DNA from: Streptomyces luteolifulvus
Lineage (GTDB): Bacteria; Actinomycetota; Actinomycetes; Streptomycetales; Streptomycetaceae
Assembly: GCF_008806595.1 (NCBI RefSeq)
Contig: NZ_VZRB01000019.1
Span: 1 to 64,000, forward strand
DNA length: 64,000 bases
Direction of reading: 5' to 3'
Below, in pieces: positions 25,802 through 34,486 of this stretch (position 1 is the first letter of the stretch; every line of letters begins with the position of its first letter). The notes beneath the pieces are model-generated. The model worked only from the letters and a program-made list of their open reading frames with translations. It was not told where the DNA came from and did not search any database. The position numbers and the translations under genes were made by a program.

Positions 25802-28800
25802 TCAGGTGAACGGGATGGTGAGGACGGAGCCCGTGGCCACCTGAAGGGTGGACGGGCCGTTGCCCAGTGCGCTCCAGACCTCGACGCGGACGGTGCCGCC
25901 GTTCAGGTCACCCAGGGTGCCCGAGGCGGAGTGCACTCCCTGCCGTGCCGAGGAGTACTCCTCCCAGCCGGATATTGGGTCGGTAGCGAAGTAGCGGAAC
26001 GCTTCGACACGGTCGAAGGTGCCGTCGCCGGTCAGATCGTACGAGACCCGGGCTTGCTGGGCGTACCCGACGTTGGTGCCGGCGTCCACCCTGAAGGTGA
26101 AGGCCGTGCTGGAACCCGGCTTCAGGGTGCCCTTGACGTTCTTCACCTCGTACACAAGCGGGTTCTTCGGTGTGCCGTCGTTGTTGGTGCCGCCGGCGGA
26201 GGGGATGGTGTCGGACGTGCCAGTCGAGGCGGCCTGAGTGGCGAGTTCTCCGCCCGGCCTCGGGTAGAACGTGTCGCCTGTGACGTACGGCGGGGGCGGG
26301 TTGCCGGTGGTGGTGACGGTCACGGTGCCGCTGGCCGGGCCGACCTGGCCGGCGGTGTCGCGGGCCTTGACGCTGTAGGTGTACTCGGTGCCGGGGGTCA
26401 GCCCGGTGTCGGTGTGCGTCGTCCCGGTGACGGTGGTGACCTTCGCGGTGCCGCGGAAGACGTCGTAGTTCTTCACACCCTTGTCGTCGGTCGCGGCATC
26501 CCAGGTCAGCTTGACGGAGGTGTCGGTGACGCCGGTCGCGGCCGGGGTGCCGGGGGCGGAGGGCTTCTCGTCGGCAGGCGGCGGTTCTCCACCGCCGCCT
26601 GCGGCACCGCACAGCGTCTCGAGCCTGGCGTCGTCACCTGCTCCGGACGCGGTCGACTTCGCCGGGACGTTGAGCACCGCGCCGTCGGAGAAGAGGACCG
26701 AGCACTCCTCGGCGCCGTAGTTGTGCGCCGCGTACGTCCTGGTGCCGTTCTTGTCGAAGACCGCGGCCGTCGGCGTGTTGGCCGTGACGGTCATGTCCGG
26801 CGCGCCGATGGAGCTCATCGTGGCGACCCAGTGGTAAGTGTGGGCCTTGGTCTCGCCGGCTTCGGGGACGTAGCTGCCGTCCCACTGGTTCCAGTACTGC
26901 ATGGCCTTGGCCGGGTCGTAGAGCGCCTGGACCTCCCAGAAGATGTCGCGCCACTCGAGGGCCGGGCCGCCGTTCTCTTTCTCCATCTCGGCAACGCTGC
27001 GGCGCAGCATGGTCTTCTCCCGGGCAAGGTGCAGCGAACCACCGGTCACCGGGAGGAAGTTGATGCCGTGGATCTCCTCGGGGTTTGCGGTCCACCAGGT
27101 GGCGTAGGCACCACCGCTGCTCCAGACCATGCCCACGACATCGTGGGTGAAGTCCTCGGGGTAGACCTGCTGTTCGGCGTCGAACCAGTACTGCGCGATC
27201 GACTCCGACTCGGTCATCATCATGTAGACGCCCTGGTCGCGCAGCGCCTTGTCGCCCACGGCCGAGCCCCACATGATGAGGCCAGCACTGAGGTTGATCG
27301 ACTCCGAGGATGACTCCTGGTTGTTGCCCGCGGCGAAGGACTCGTGACCGGCAGCCCAGCTGTGGCCGGCGTAGACGTCGAAACCGCGCAGGAACGGATA
27401 CTTCTCGTCGTCCCTGGCCGGGTTGGCGGCGTCCCTGATGAGTTCCTTGACCATGCCGCCCCATTCGGAGTCGGCGGCCCACTGCGGGTCGTACTGCGCC
27501 ACGATCGCGGCGCCCATCACGTAGTACGAGTAGTGGAAGTGGTGGTCGTTGAGCTCCTGGTCGCTGCCGTAGGAGGCCGGGTAGCCGATGAGAGTGCGCC
27601 AGTCCTTGTCGTAGGAGAACTCCGACGGGCCGCCGACGGCGAACCACTCCTCCATGCGTCCCTTGATCAGGTCGAGGAGCCTGTCGCGGTTCGCGGTCTC
27701 ACCGATCTGGTCCGCGATCGGCACGAGCTGGGCGAGCTTGCCCAGGGCCTTTCCGGTCCAGTAGCTGTCGACGGCACCGCTGAACGGATCGCCATGCGTC
27801 AGCACGTCGTTGATGTACGTCCTGAGCTTCGCCCTGTCTACTCCCGGGGCGCTCGGCAGCCCCGGCAGAACGCCGTTCACCTTCTGCGTGGTGGTGAACG
27901 ACTTGCCCTCGCGGACCTTCATCTCGCCGCGCGAGGAGACGTAGCTGTAGCCGGTGAGTTCGTCGGAGCTGTGCAGCCACTGGTGGCGGTAGAGCGCCTG
28001 CAAGGTGCCGGTTTCATTGCCCTCCTTCGCCTCCGTGGTGAGCGTGTAGGTCGCCTTGACCTTGCCGTCGCCCTCCAGGTAGTCCCAGTTGACCTTGGAG
28101 CCGGTCACGAAGCTGAAGGCGTACTTCTGGTAGTCGGCGAGCGCGTCCTTGCTGGGAAGGACTGCCAGGGAGAAGTAGTCCGTGGAGCCGAGGTCGGCCC
28201 GGATCTCGCTGCCGGAGACGGTCCAGTCGCTGCTGCTCGGGGCGAACAGCGCGTAGTGGTGGCCGGAGACGGTGACGCCGAGGACATTGCCGTGGTCGGC
28301 AAAGACGGTTGGCGGGGCTGCCGCGCTGATCTGCGCCGCGCCACCGGTGCCTTCCGCGTAGACGTACGGCAGGCCGTGGCCGATGGTCGCCCGCAGGGTG
28401 TGCGCACCGTCGTTCCAGTACGGGGTGACGGTCCAGTCGCTCCAGCCGTCCGCCTTGGCGTCGGGCGAGTTGAGGCCCGCAAGGCCGAGGGTGAGGTCGG
28501 CCTTGTGCGGGAACTCGTACTGCCGGCCACCGCCCACGATCTGGTGAGCGGTCGGGTAGCCGACCTCCAGGCCGCCGGACACCGCCTTGTAGGTGAGGGG
28601 ATGCCCGTACATGTTCTCCGACCACGGGTTGCTGGAGAACCGCTGGAAGATCAGCGAGGACCACCAGTCGTTGGTCGGCACCGCCTTGTCCGCCATGACG
28701 GGAGTGACCTTCGGCTTGACCCCCTGGCCGCCATTGTTCGACGGGCCCTGCCGGCCTGCGGGCCGGACATCGCTGTAACTTCCCTTGCCCACCTCGATGG

Positions 28801-28897
28801 GGGCGGCGGAAGCGACACCGCTGCCTACGGTGGCCGCCAGCCCGGTGGCGGCCAAGGAGGCCGCCGACACAAACGCCAATCGTCTACGGAATCTCAT
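25802..28897 (-). CDS. Secreted GH81 endo-beta-1,3-glucanase with FnIII and CBM56-like modules, 1031 aa
   Basis: The ATG at 28897 lies six bases after AGAGAGG. A signal peptide (RFRRRLAFVSAASLAATGLA, cleaved near ASAAP) directs export. Residues ~60-770 form a GH81 catalytic module. They include NDWWSSLIFQRF, the NDHHFHYSYY motif with Asp451, and NNQESSSESIN with Glu528 and Glu532, the region expected to hold the acid/base residues. A fibronectin type III domain (~778-868) leads to a ~160-residue C-terminal module (TFYPRPGG to LTIPFT) that resembles CBM56 beta-glucan-binding domains. The enzyme should degrade laminarin, curdlan or fungal cell walls outside the cell. A perfect palindrome in its leader is a likely sugar-responsive operator. 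Confidence 0.92.
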   Translation of the reverse strand: MRFRRRLAFVSAASLAATGLAATVGSGVASAAPIEVGKGSYSDVRPAGRQGPSNNGGQGVKPKVTPVMADKAVPTNDWWSSLIFQRFSSNPWSENMYGHPLTYKAVSGGLEVGYPTAHQIVGGGRQYEFPHKADLTLGLAGLNSPDAKADGWSDWTVTPYWNDGAHTLRATIGHGLPYVYAEGTGGAAQISAAAPPTVFADHGNVLGVTVSGHHYALFAPSSSDWTVSGSEIRADLGSTDYFSLAVLPSKDALADYQKYAFSFVTGSKVNWDYLEGDGKVKATYTLTTEAKEGNETGTLQALYRHQWLHSSDELTGYSYVSSRGEMKVREGKSFTTTQKVNGVLPGLPSAPGVDRAKLRTYINDVLTHGDPFSGAVDSYWTGKALGKLAQLVPIADQIGETANRDRLLDLIKGRMEEWFAVGGPSEFSYDKDWRTLIGYPASYGSDQELNDHHFHYSYYVMGAAIVAQYDPQWAADSEWGGMVKELIRDAANPARDDEKYPFLRGFDVYAGHSWAAGHESFAAGNNQESSSESINLSAGLIMWGSAVGDKALRDQGVYMMMTESESIAQYWFDAEQQVYPEDFTHDVVGMVWSSGGAYATWWTANPEEIHGINFLPVTGGSLHLAREKTMLRRSVAEMEKENGGPALEWRDIFWEVQALYDPAKAMQYWNQWDGSYVPEAGETKAHTYHWVATMSSIGAPDMTVTANTPTAAVFDKNGTRTYAAHNYGAEECSVLFSDGAVLNVPAKSTASGAGDDARLETLCGAAGGGGEPPPADEKPSAPGTPAATGVTDTSVKLTWDAATDDKGVKNYDVFRGTAKVTTVTGTTHTDTGLTPGTEYTYSVKARDTAGQVGPASGTVTVTTTGNPPPPYVTGDTFYPRPGGELATQAASTGTSDTIPSAGGTNNDGTPKNPLVYEVKNVKGTLKPGSSTAFTFRVDAGTNVGYAQQARVSYDLTGDGTFDRVEAFRYFATDPISGWEEYSSARQGVHSASGTLGDLNGGTVRVEVWSALGNGPSTLQVATGSVLTIPFT

Positions 28898-28909
28898 GCG
28901 CAACCTCTC

Positions 28910-28923
28910 TGAGAGCGCTCTCA
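28910..28923. promoter_or_regulatory. LacI-type (CebR-like) operator in the GH81 leader
   Basis: TGAGAGCGCTCTCA is a perfect 14-base palindrome lying 13-26 bases upstream of the ATG and touching the ribosome-binding site. It differs by one base per half-site from the CebR box TGGGAGCGCTCCCA of streptomycetes. A LacI-family repressor responding to glucan oligosaccharides probably binds here. Confidence 0.7.
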
Positions 28924-29708
28924 AGGCGTCGTCAACGTAGGCTCAGGGTGAAGGGCGGTCAATGCTCCAAACCGAGATTGCCCCGGCGATGCGCGCGAGG
29001 ACCCGCGGTCCCCGGGCGCACGACTGTGCGCGACCTGCATGCGGACCGGGCGGCGCGACGGTCAGTCGCAGCCGGAGCGCACGCTGCCGCAGCCGCGAGC
29101 CGCGGGCGTGACCTGGCTGTCGTGGGTGGTGGAACGTGGTGGTGGCCGCGGTGGTGGCCACGTCCGTGATCACGTTGGGGCCGTCGGGAGCACAGGTCTC
29201 GGTCAGGAGAGACCCGGACGCCCGTCCCGCGGATACCAGTCGGCGAAGTCCTCGTCGCACCACAGCCCATCCAGCCGGTCACGCACCCATATCGCCGTCG
29301 TACCACCCGGGTTACTCGCCCGCGCGACCTGCGCAGTCAGAGGCGAGACTTGGTCACCGGAACGGGGACGGAGGGACAACGGGCGCCTCGACAGCTACAT
29401 CGGTCAACGGAACTACCCGAGCATGCCTGTTGACCATGCTGCCGCACCGCGAAACTCCAAGGTCCCCGACAGAATCAAGCTCAGTCGAACCCTCGAAGCG
29501 GCATGTGTCCGAGGTGACACCTCGCAGTCGTAATCGCAGACCAGGTTGATCTCCCAGGTGGCCCGGCGGCACCTGGAGTACTTCCGCTGCCCGACGACCG
29601 TCCCCGCTGGAAGACTCGCGCCCGACCGCGCACTGTTGTATGGGCGGCCGGCCAGGTCACCCGCGGACCAGCCGGGCCCGAACGGGCTCGGCGGACGAGG
29701 AGACCGCA
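28924..29708. other. Long intergenic stretch with one transposase relic
   Basis: Apart from the IS1182 fragment at 29203-29310 I find no coding sequence. The GH81 promoter should lie just upstream of 28923 and the promoter of the hydroxyacid dehydrogenase gene before 29709. The middle (29311-29680) shows no recognisable signal. Confidence 0.5.
29203..29310 (-). pseudogene. IS1182-type transposase, N-terminal relic
   Basis: One minus-strand frame reads IWVRDRLDGLWCDEDFADWY followed by PRDGRPGLS and a stop at 29203. This is the characteristic opening of IS1182-type transposases in actinomycetes. Only about 35 codons remain. Confidence 0.6.
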
Positions 29709-30758
29709 GTGCGCGTTCTGATCGTCGGTGATCGTTTCATCCCTGCCGAGTCCTACGCCGACGCCCTTGCGGAGGTCTGCGGTCCGCAGTTCGGCCTGGT
29801 CAGCAGCGTCGACTGGCGGGGTACCAAGGCCGAGCAGCACGAGGCACAGCAGATCATGGAGTGGCGCGGGCCCGAGGCGGTTGCGTTGCCCGACGAGATC
29901 GTGGACGCGGTCGGAGAGGCCGAGGTATTGGCGGTGCACTTCGCTCCGGTCCCCTCTGCCGTGCTCCGCGCCGCCCCGGAACTGCGGGCCGTGTGCGTGG
30001 CACGCACGGGGCTGGAGAACGTCGACGTCACCGCCGCGACCGCACGCGGCGTGGCCGTGGTGCCTGTGTTCGGCCGCAACGCCTCGGCCGTCGCCGAGCT
30101 CGCCGTCGGACTGATGCTCGCGGAGGCGCGGGACATCGCCCGGGCGGACGCGTTGGTCAAGGCCGGCGGGTGGCGGAAGGACTTCGGCCCGTCCCGCCGC
30201 GAGATCGGCGACAGCACCGTGGGTCTGATCGGCATGGGGCACGTGGGGCGCGCATTCGCGGAGCGGTTGCGGGGCTTCGGTCCGCGTTTGCTGGCGTACG
30301 ACCCCTACGTTCCCGATGACGTCCTGGCGCGGCACGGCGCCGTGCGGGCCGAGGACCTGGACTCGGTCTTCCGGGAGGCCGACTTCGTGCAGCTCTTCGC
30401 CCGGCTCACCTCACTGACGGAGCGGTTCATCGGCGCCCGGCACTTCGCGCTGATGAAGCCGACCTCCTACTTCGTCAACACCGCACGCAGCCGTCTGGTG
30501 GACACTCGCGCGCTGTACGAGGCTTTGGAGACGCGCCGCATCGCCGGGGCCGGGCTCGACGTGCACGATCAGGAGCCCCTGCCCGCGGACAGTCCCTGGC
30601 GCCGGCTGGACAACGTCACGTTCACCACTCATTTCGCGGGCGACACGGCCACCACGACGCTGCGTTCGGTCCGACTCGTCGCTGAGGCCGTCGCCGAACT
30701 GAAGGTGACCGGCCGGTGCGCAGCCGCGGTCAACGCACGTGAGCTGGGGTGGGTGTGA
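29709..30758 (+). CDS. D-isomer-specific 2-hydroxyacid dehydrogenase, 349 aa
   Basis: The GTG at 29709 follows GAGGAGA by six bases. The protein is a two-domain NAD-dependent dehydrogenase: Rossmann motif GLIGMGHVGRAF, substrate Arg in NTARSRLVDT, Glu in GLDVHDQEPL, and the catalytic His in TTHFAGDT. It interconverts a 2-hydroxy acid and a 2-oxo acid, or a related sugar acid. The FGGY kinase gene follows after three bases, so the pair is co-transcribed. The locus context suggests a sugar- or polyol-derived substrate, such as a tetronate or aldonate; that is inference. Confidence 0.88.
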   Translation: MRVLIVGDRFIPAESYADALAEVCGPQFGLVSSVDWRGTKAEQHEAQQIMEWRGPEAVALPDEIVDAVGEAEVLAVHFAPVPSAVLRAAPELRAVCVARTGLENVDVTAATARGVAVVPVFGRNASAVAELAVGLMLAEARDIARADALVKAGGWRKDFGPSRREIGDSTVGLIGMGHVGRAFAERLRGFGPRLLAYDPYVPDDVLARHGAVRAEDLDSVFREADFVQLFARLTSLTERFIGARHFALMKPTSYFVNTARSRLVDTRALYEALETRRIAGAGLDVHDQEPLPADSPWRRLDNVTFTTHFAGDTATTTLRSVRLVAEAVAELKVTGRCAAAVNARELGWV

Positions 30759-30761
30759 GCG

Positions 30762-32267
30762 ATGGCGCGTGACCTGGTGCTCGGCGTCGATGCGGGACAC
30801 ACCACGACCAAAGCCGTGCTCTTCGATGCCGCCGGTCGCCAGGTGGCACAGGGAAGCGACACGCTACCGCTGAACACACCTCACCCGCGCTGGGTGGAAC
30901 GGGACATGGACGATGTGTGGCGGACGGCGTTCCGGGCCGTCGAGGCATGTCTCACCGCGGCCGGCCCCGGCGCCGGGCGGGCCGTCGCCGCCGTAGGTCT
31001 CACCGGGCACGGCGACGGCCTGTACGCCGTCGACGCACGGGGCCGCCCGGTGCGGGCCGCGATCGTGGCGATGGACACACGTGCCGGGCCGGTACTGGAG
31101 GCGTGGCGCAGCACGTCGGTCTGGTCCCGTGCCCTCGTGCTGTCGGGCACGGTTCCCTTTGCCGGTTCCCCGGCCGCCCTGCTGGCCTGGCTCGAACGCC
31201 ACGAGCCGGAGGCGCTGGAGCGGGCCCGCTGGCTGCTGGCGTGCAAGGACTGGCTGCGCCTGAGACTGACGGGGGCGGTGGCCACCGATCCCACGGACGC
31301 GAGCGCCTCGTTCACGGACATGCACAGGTGCGGATACTCGGCGGAACTGCTCGACCTGTACCGCCTCGGCGTGCTCGCCGACAAGCTGCCGCCGGTCCTG
31401 CCCTGCGATGCAATCAGCGGAACAGTCACCGGTGAGGCCGCGGCGGCCACCGGGCTGACCGCCGGCACTCCCGTCGTCACCGGCGCGCATGACGTCGACG
31501 CGGCCGCGATCGGCATCGGCGGCACGGTTCCCGGCGAACTGTGCCTGATTGCCGGGACGTTCAGCATCAACCAGGTGGTCAGTGAGCGTCCCATCGTCGA
31601 TCCCCGCTGGCAGGTCCGCAGGTTTGTCCGCCCGGGGCAGTGGATGACGATGTCCACCTCGCCCGCGTCGGTGGCGAACCTGGAGTGGTTCCTGCGGGTG
31701 ACGGGTGCGTCGGCCGAGCATCCGGGCGGAGTCCTCGAGGCGATCGGACGGGAGGTGCAGGCACATCTGACCGGACCGTCGGAGGTGTTGTTCCACCCGT
31801 TCGTCTACGGCTCGCCCCACCCGCAGCCCATGTCCGGGACGTTCCTCGGGATGCGCGGCTGGCACGACCGCGGCCACCTGCTGCGGGCGCTGATGGAAGG
31901 CGTCGTCCTCAACCACCGCTGGCACGTCGACGCGCTGTGCTCGCGGTTGGTGATCACCGGGCCGGCCCGGCTGACCGGCGGTGCGGCGCACAGCCCGGTC
32001 TGGAGCCAGATGTTCGCCGATGCGCTGGGCCGTCCGATCGTGGTGACCGACGTGGCGGAGAGCGCGGCCCGCGGAGCGGCACTGATCGCGGCCTGTGGCG
32101 TGGGACTGCTCGACGGCATCGAAGATCCACGCGCGGGTACCGCCGTCCTCAGACTCCATGAGCCGCACGCCGACCGGGTCGCCGTGCTGGAGGAGGCGTA
32201 CCAGGTCCATCTGGAGGCGCTGACGGCCCTCGGGCCGATCTGTGACCACCTCGCCCCACCCGACTGA
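30762..32267 (+). CDS. FGGY-family carbohydrate kinase, 501 aa
   Basis: The start ATG lies three bases after the dehydrogenase stop. The N-terminal ATPase lobe begins VLGVDAGHTTTKAVLFD, and further conserved blocks are AVGLTGHGDGLYAVD, VTGAHDVDAAAIGIG, and the FGGY signature region FLGMRGWHDRGHLLRALMEG followed by LTGGAAHSPVWSQMFADAL. The enzyme phosphorylates a sugar, ketose or polyol with ATP. It resembles xylulokinase, L-xylulokinase and erythritol kinase relatives, but the substrate cannot be fixed. It probably primes the compound imported by the ABC transporter at 33049-36336. Confidence 0.9.
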   Translation: MARDLVLGVDAGHTTTKAVLFDAAGRQVAQGSDTLPLNTPHPRWVERDMDDVWRTAFRAVEACLTAAGPGAGRAVAAVGLTGHGDGLYAVDARGRPVRAAIVAMDTRAGPVLEAWRSTSVWSRALVLSGTVPFAGSPAALLAWLERHEPEALERARWLLACKDWLRLRLTGAVATDPTDASASFTDMHRCGYSAELLDLYRLGVLADKLPPVLPCDAISGTVTGEAAAATGLTAGTPVVTGAHDVDAAAIGIGGTVPGELCLIAGTFSINQVVSERPIVDPRWQVRRFVRPGQWMTMSTSPASVANLEWFLRVTGASAEHPGGVLEAIGREVQAHLTGPSEVLFHPFVYGSPHPQPMSGTFLGMRGWHDRGHLLRALMEGVVLNHRWHVDALCSRLVITGPARLTGGAAHSPVWSQMFADALGRPIVVTDVAESAARGAALIAACGVGLLDGIEDPRAGTAVLRLHEPHADRVAVLEEAYQVHLEALTALGPICDHLAPPD

Positions 32268-32330
32268 GATCTTTTAACAGAAAAATTGAGATTTTCTATG
32301 CCTATTTATTGAGATATCGCCGGAAGGGGC
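32268..32330. other. AT-rich patch after the kinase gene
   Basis: A short, strongly AT-rich patch in this GC-rich sequence, including GAAAAATTGAGATTTTC, a five-base-pair inverted repeat. It may be a terminator for the dehydrogenase-kinase pair or a binding site. Nothing more can be said. Confidence 0.35.
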
Positions 32331-32448
32331 GTAGACAGGGACCCATAGCGGCCTCGCGAGCCCCCATCCCGTGTACGACCCGTAACCGGTCACCCGCCAC
32401 GTACGACAGTGGCACCGCGTTCCACCCGTGAGCCCGAAAGCCCCAGTC

Positions 32449-32952
32449 ATGTTCCCCTATGCCATGACCCCCCTCGGACCTTCGCCCACTGCACCGTGGA
32501 CCGATGCCGTACTTCCCGGACAGAGAGGCCCGGCCCCGCCTTGTTCGGCCCGGGCCCAGTTCACCCTTCCGGCGCAAGAGGCTCTCGTCGGGCGCCTGCG
32601 CGCCGTCGCCGCCGACCAGTTCACCTGCTGGCGCCTGTCCGGTGACGAGCGCGACTCGGCCGTTCTGATCGTGGGGGAGCTCGCCGCCAACGCGGCCCGG
32701 CACGGGTGCAGCGAGATGACGCTGTGCCTGCTTCTCGATCCGGGCATGTTGCGCATCGTCGTGAGCGATCACGGCGATCCTGCTCCCGGGCCCGCACGAT
32801 CCGCGGATGGCGACCCCGATGAGCACGGCCGCGGCCTGGACATCGTCCGCGCTCTCTCTATCCGCGTCGACCTGCGTCACCACGACGGCGGGACCTGGGT
32901 CCTGGCCCACATCTCGATAGATTCTCAGAGTTGTTCTCGCATTGTGTGTTAA
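32449..32952 (+). CDS. HATPase_c regulatory protein (RsbW-like), 167 aa
   Basis: The protein carries a single GHKL ATPase domain: N-box VGELAANAARHGCSEM, G1 box VVSDHGDPAPG, and G2 region DEHGRGLDIVRAL. It has no kinase dimerisation or phospho-acceptor region. Such lone proteins in streptomycetes act as anti-sigma factors or Ser kinases of partner switches. I chose the ATG at 32449; a GTG at 32428 is in frame. Its stop codon lies inside the palindrome at 32939. It sits within the polyol locus, but a functional link is unproven. Confidence 0.75.
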   Translation: MFPYAMTPLGPSPTAPWTDAVLPGQRGPAPPCSARAQFTLPAQEALVGRLRAVAADQFTCWRLSGDERDSAVLIVGELAANAARHGCSEMTLCLLLDPGMLRIVVSDHGDPAPGPARSADGDPDEHGRGLDIVRALSIRVDLRHHDGGTWVLAHISIDSQSCSRIVC

Positions 32953-32958
32953 CAATGC
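32939..32958. promoter_or_regulatory. Palindromic operator upstream of the binding-protein gene
   Basis: GCATTGT and ACAATGC form a perfect seven-base inverted repeat with a six-base spacer, about 90 bases before the binding-protein start. Its position between the HATPase gene and the transport operon makes it the best operator candidate for the DeoR-type regulator encoded at 37642. Confidence 0.6.
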
Positions 32959-33048
32959 GCCCGTGCTCTGCTAATAATTCCGTCATCGCCGCAGCGGCCG
33001 CTGAGCAGCCGCCGCACCCCCGTCTCCACCCGCACGAGAGGTCCCCGC

Positions 33049-34398
33049 ATGCCATCGACCAGATACGCCCTCATCGCAGGCGCAGCAGCCACCGCTCTCC
33101 TGGCGACCGCGTGTTCGGGTGCCGGAGCGGGCGGGTCCGCCGACGGCGGCAAGAGCATCAATGTGCTGATGGTCGGCAATCCGCAGATGGAGGACATCGC
33201 GAAGCTGACGGAGGACAGCTTCACCAAGGACACCGGTATCAAGGTGAACTTCACGATCCTTCCCGAGAACGAGCTGCGCGACAAGGTCACCCAGGACATC
33301 GCCACCCAGGCCGGACAGTACGACGTGGCCACCATCGGCGCCTATGAGGTGCCCATCTGGAACAAGAACGGCTGGCTGCACGAGCTGAGCTCCTACGCCG
33401 AGAAGGACACCGGCTTCGACAAGGGTGACCTGCTGCAGCCGATGGGGCAGTCGCTGTCGGGCGCCGATGGCAAGCTCTACGCGCTGCCGTTCTACGGTGA
33501 GTCGTCTTTCCTCATGTACAACAAGGAGGTCATGGCGGAGAAGGGCATCGATGTGCCCTCGCGGCCGACCTGGCAGCAGGTCGCCGACATCGCCGCCAAG
33601 GTCGACGGAGCGCGTCCCGGTATGAAGGGCATCTGTCTGCGCGGCCTGCCCGGCTGGGGCGAACTCGGAGCGCCGCTGACGACCGTGGTCAACACCTTCG
33701 GCGGCACCTGGTTCACCAAGGACTGGAAGGCGCAGGTCAACAGCCCGGAGTTCAAGAAGGCGACCAACTTCTACGTCGACCTGGTCAGGAAGCACGGTGA
33801 GGCGGGTGCGCCGCAGGCCGGGTTCACCGAGTGCCTGAACGCGATGAGTCAGGGCAAGGTCGCGATGTGGTACGACGCGACCAGCGCGGCGGGCTCGTTG
33901 GAGGATCCGAAGACCAGCAAGGTCGCGGGCAAGGTCGGTTACGCGTACGCACCGGTGGAGAAGACGGACAGCTCCGGCTGGCTGTGGTCCTGGGCGTGGG
34001 CGATGCCGAAGACCACCAAGAAGGCCGACGCCGCCTCGAAGTTCATGCTGTGGGCCTCCAGCAAGGACTACGAAAAGCTCGTCGGCGAGAAGATGGGCTG
34101 GTCGCGTGTTCCCGCAGGAAAGCGGGCCAGCACCTACGAGATCTTCGAGTACAAGAAGGCAGCCGCAGCGTTCGGAGACATCACCCTGAAGTCCATCCAG
34201 CAGGCGAACCCGACTTCGCCCGGTGTGCAGCAGCGGCCCACGGTGGGCGTCCAGTTCGTAGCCGTCCCCGAGTTCCAGGATCTGGGAACCAAGGTAACGC
34301 AGGAGATATCCGCGGCCATCGCCGGCAAGACCAGCGTCGACCAGGCTCTGGAGAACGGCCAGAAGCTCGCGGAGGAAGTCGCCAAGAACTACCAGTGA
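33049..34398 (+). CDS. ABC transporter sugar/polyol-binding lipoprotein, 449 aa
   Basis: A lipoprotein signal peptide ends in LLATAC, so the mature protein is lipid-anchored outside the membrane. The rest is a family-1 solute-binding protein (NVLMVGNPQMEDIAKLTEDS; YDVATIGAYEVPIWNKNGWL; KLYALPFYGESSFLMYN; MWYDATSAAGSLEDP), closest in pattern to the sorbitol/mannitol (SmoE/MtlE) type. The ATG at 33049 follows GAGAGG. It is the first gene of a transport operon with two permeases. No ATPase gene is present, as is common for streptomycete CUT1 systems that use MsiK. Confidence 0.9.
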   Translation: MPSTRYALIAGAAATALLATACSGAGAGGSADGGKSINVLMVGNPQMEDIAKLTEDSFTKDTGIKVNFTILPENELRDKVTQDIATQAGQYDVATIGAYEVPIWNKNGWLHELSSYAEKDTGFDKGDLLQPMGQSLSGADGKLYALPFYGESSFLMYNKEVMAEKGIDVPSRPTWQQVADIAAKVDGARPGMKGICLRGLPGWGELGAPLTTVVNTFGGTWFTKDWKAQVNSPEFKKATNFYVDLVRKHGEAGAPQAGFTECLNAMSQGKVAMWYDATSAAGSLEDPKTSKVAGKVGYAYAPVEKTDSSGWLWSWAWAMPKTTKKADAASKFMLWASSKDYEKLVGEKMGWSRVPAGKRASTYEIFEYKKAAAAFGDITLKSIQQANPTSPGVQQRPTVGVQFVAVPEFQDLGTKVTQEISAAIAGKTSVDQALENGQKLAEEVAKNYQ

Positions 34399-34486
34399 CG
34401 TCCCTTGGCCCGGTCGGCCCCAAGGCCGGTCGGGCACCGCTTCCTTCCCCGGTCTCGGCCTCACATCCTGGCTCAAGGAAATTCTC

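Noticed and set aside
25931..28912. Two long plus-strand frames opposite the GH81 gene
   Set aside because: The minus-strand frame has a signal peptide, catalytic motifs and modules; the plus frames are Val/Gly/Arg-rich shadows.
34399..34486. Possible terminator or attenuator between binding-protein and permease genes
   Set aside because: The repeats GGTCGGCC and GGCCGGTC pair only over about five bases; this is too weak to call.
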